NCBI GenBank assembly: GCA_947166945.1
Contig: CAMVGH010000001.1
Span: 31,012 to 95,011 of the forward strand
Source: an uncultured Clostridia bacterium
Lineage (GTDB): Bacteria > Bacillota > Clostridia > Oscillospirales > Ruminococcaceae
Direction of reading: 5' to 3'
Length of the DNA stretch: 64,000 nucleotides
This document shows positions 63,552 to 64,000 of the stretch, one piece after another; the first letter of the stretch is position 1; each line of letters opens with the position of its first letter. The translations under genes and the position numbers were made by a program. The notes beneath the pieces were generated by a model. The model ran no database searches. It was not told the origin of the DNA and worked only from the letters and a program-made list of their open reading frames with translations.

Positions 63552-64000
63552 CATTTCTGCCAGACAAGAATACTCAGTACAAGAAGTACCGCCAGCATTC
63601 CGAAATTGACTGCCGAAAAGCACAATATGTATTTCTTCGTTTTCGCACCGTTCGTGAGACGGTACATCTGAAGCGAGATAAGGCTTGCCATTGAAGCTAT
63701 CGGAGTGCCGAGACCTCCCACATTCACGCCGATCAGCAGCGCTGTACCGTTTGACGTGAAGCCCGATAGCATTACCGCGGCAGGGACATTGCTTATCGCC
63801 TGTGAAAGCAGAGCCGGTATAAGTATCTCATTTCCTTCAAGTATGCCGGACAGGAATGTCTGTACCGTATCTATGCGGGAGATGTTGCCGACGAATATGA
63901 AGAAGCAGACAAATGTGAGCAGAAGTGCGTAGTCGGCTTTCAGAAGCAGCCCACGGTCAAGTGCCAGCGCCGTCAGAAAAGCGGCGGCAGCGCAGACCCA
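63551..64000 (-). CDS. SLC13/NhaD-CitMHS-type transporter (5' end outside window)
   Basis: The minus frame is open from the right edge to the stop at 63551, giving the last 150 codons only. ISNVPAAVMLSGF and LLIGVNVGGLGTPIASMASLISLQ are typical of the ion-transporter superfamily group containing NhaD, ArsB and CitMHS. Four or five hydrophobic segments are present and the protein ends in a final helix (MLAVLLVLSILVW). It could exchange sodium for protons or carry citrate-like acids; the missing part would decide. Confidence 0.75.
   Translation of the reverse strand, partial: WVCAAAAFLTALALDRGLLLKADYALLLTFVCFFIFVGNISRIDTVQTFLSGILEGNEILIPALLSQAISNVPAAVMLSGFTSNGTALLIGVNVGGLGTPIASMASLISLQMYRLTNGAKTKKYILCFSAVNFGMLAVLLVLSILVWQK

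Overview
The window reads like a chromosome segment of a plant-polysaccharide-degrading, low-to-mid-GC anaerobic Firmicute, most like gut or rumen Ruminococcus (Oscillospiraceae). This placement is inferred from Firmicute-type promoters (several exact TTGACA-N17-TATAAT), strong GGAGG ribosome sites with some TTG/GTG starts, lipoprotein-anchored glycosidases, Thr/Ala-rich lipoprotein linkers, and an AraR-type repressor. No rRNA, CRISPR array or insertion sequence was seen, and no tRNA gene was noticed by eye.

1-26059 is an L-arabinan utilisation locus. It has a GH127 beta-L-arabinofuranosidase (cut by the left edge), an AraC regulator, a lipoprotein GH43 endo-arabinanase, and then one long co-directional run (2910-21661). 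That run carries two complete carbohydrate-importer sets (two permease pairs and two solute-binding proteins, one of them 990 aa), a beta-propeller/TPR/Yip1 membrane protein, a DUF5696-type membrane-anchored protein, a LamG-type lipoprotein, a cytoplasmic GH43 exo-arabinofuranosidase and one MsmX/UgpC-type ATPase. An araR-like repressor and a lipoprotein GH51 arabinofuranosidase diverge at its end. AraR-like palindromes lie in front of the endo-arabinanase and in the araR/GH51 intergenic region. The simple reading is: cleave arabinan outside, import oligomers, finish them inside, and shut the locus off with AraR.

26056-28753 is decayed: a frameshifted epimerase/short-chain dehydrogenase chimera, a glycosyltransferase, a truncated flippase and a 24-codon ORF. 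28751-33694 holds a YtqB/MnmM-like methyltransferase, a lipoprotein GH26 mannanase and a divergent AraC regulator followed by a GH42 beta-galactosidase. 33758-39657 is an oligopeptide importer operon (oppBCDF and oppA). A Tyr-phosphatase-like gene follows.

40804-52044 (minus strand) is the least expected region. A promoter near 51620 appears to drive nine genes: STAS protein, RsbW-like ATPase, a free-standing A-PCP-C NRPS, a zinc-ribbon protein, a GGDEF-type protein, a second STAS protein, a degenerate ATPase-like protein, a Fe-S/flavin dihydropyrimidine-dehydrogenase-like enzyme and a methyltransferase-STAS fusion. A third solo STAS gene sits upstream under its own promoter. Neither a sigma factor nor a PP2C phosphatase is present. 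A partner-switching regulatory layer is thus built into a small NRPS operon, and this is my best candidate for an undescribed system.

52292-64000 holds a monosaccharide ABC importer (ChvE/MmsA/MmsB type), a TetR-flavodoxin-aldo/keto reductase group, a membrane-spanning double methyltransferase with a palindrome at its predicted transcription start, an AraC regulator, a flavoprotein-SCP2-serine hydrolase operon, and the end of an ion/citrate-type transporter cut by the right edge.
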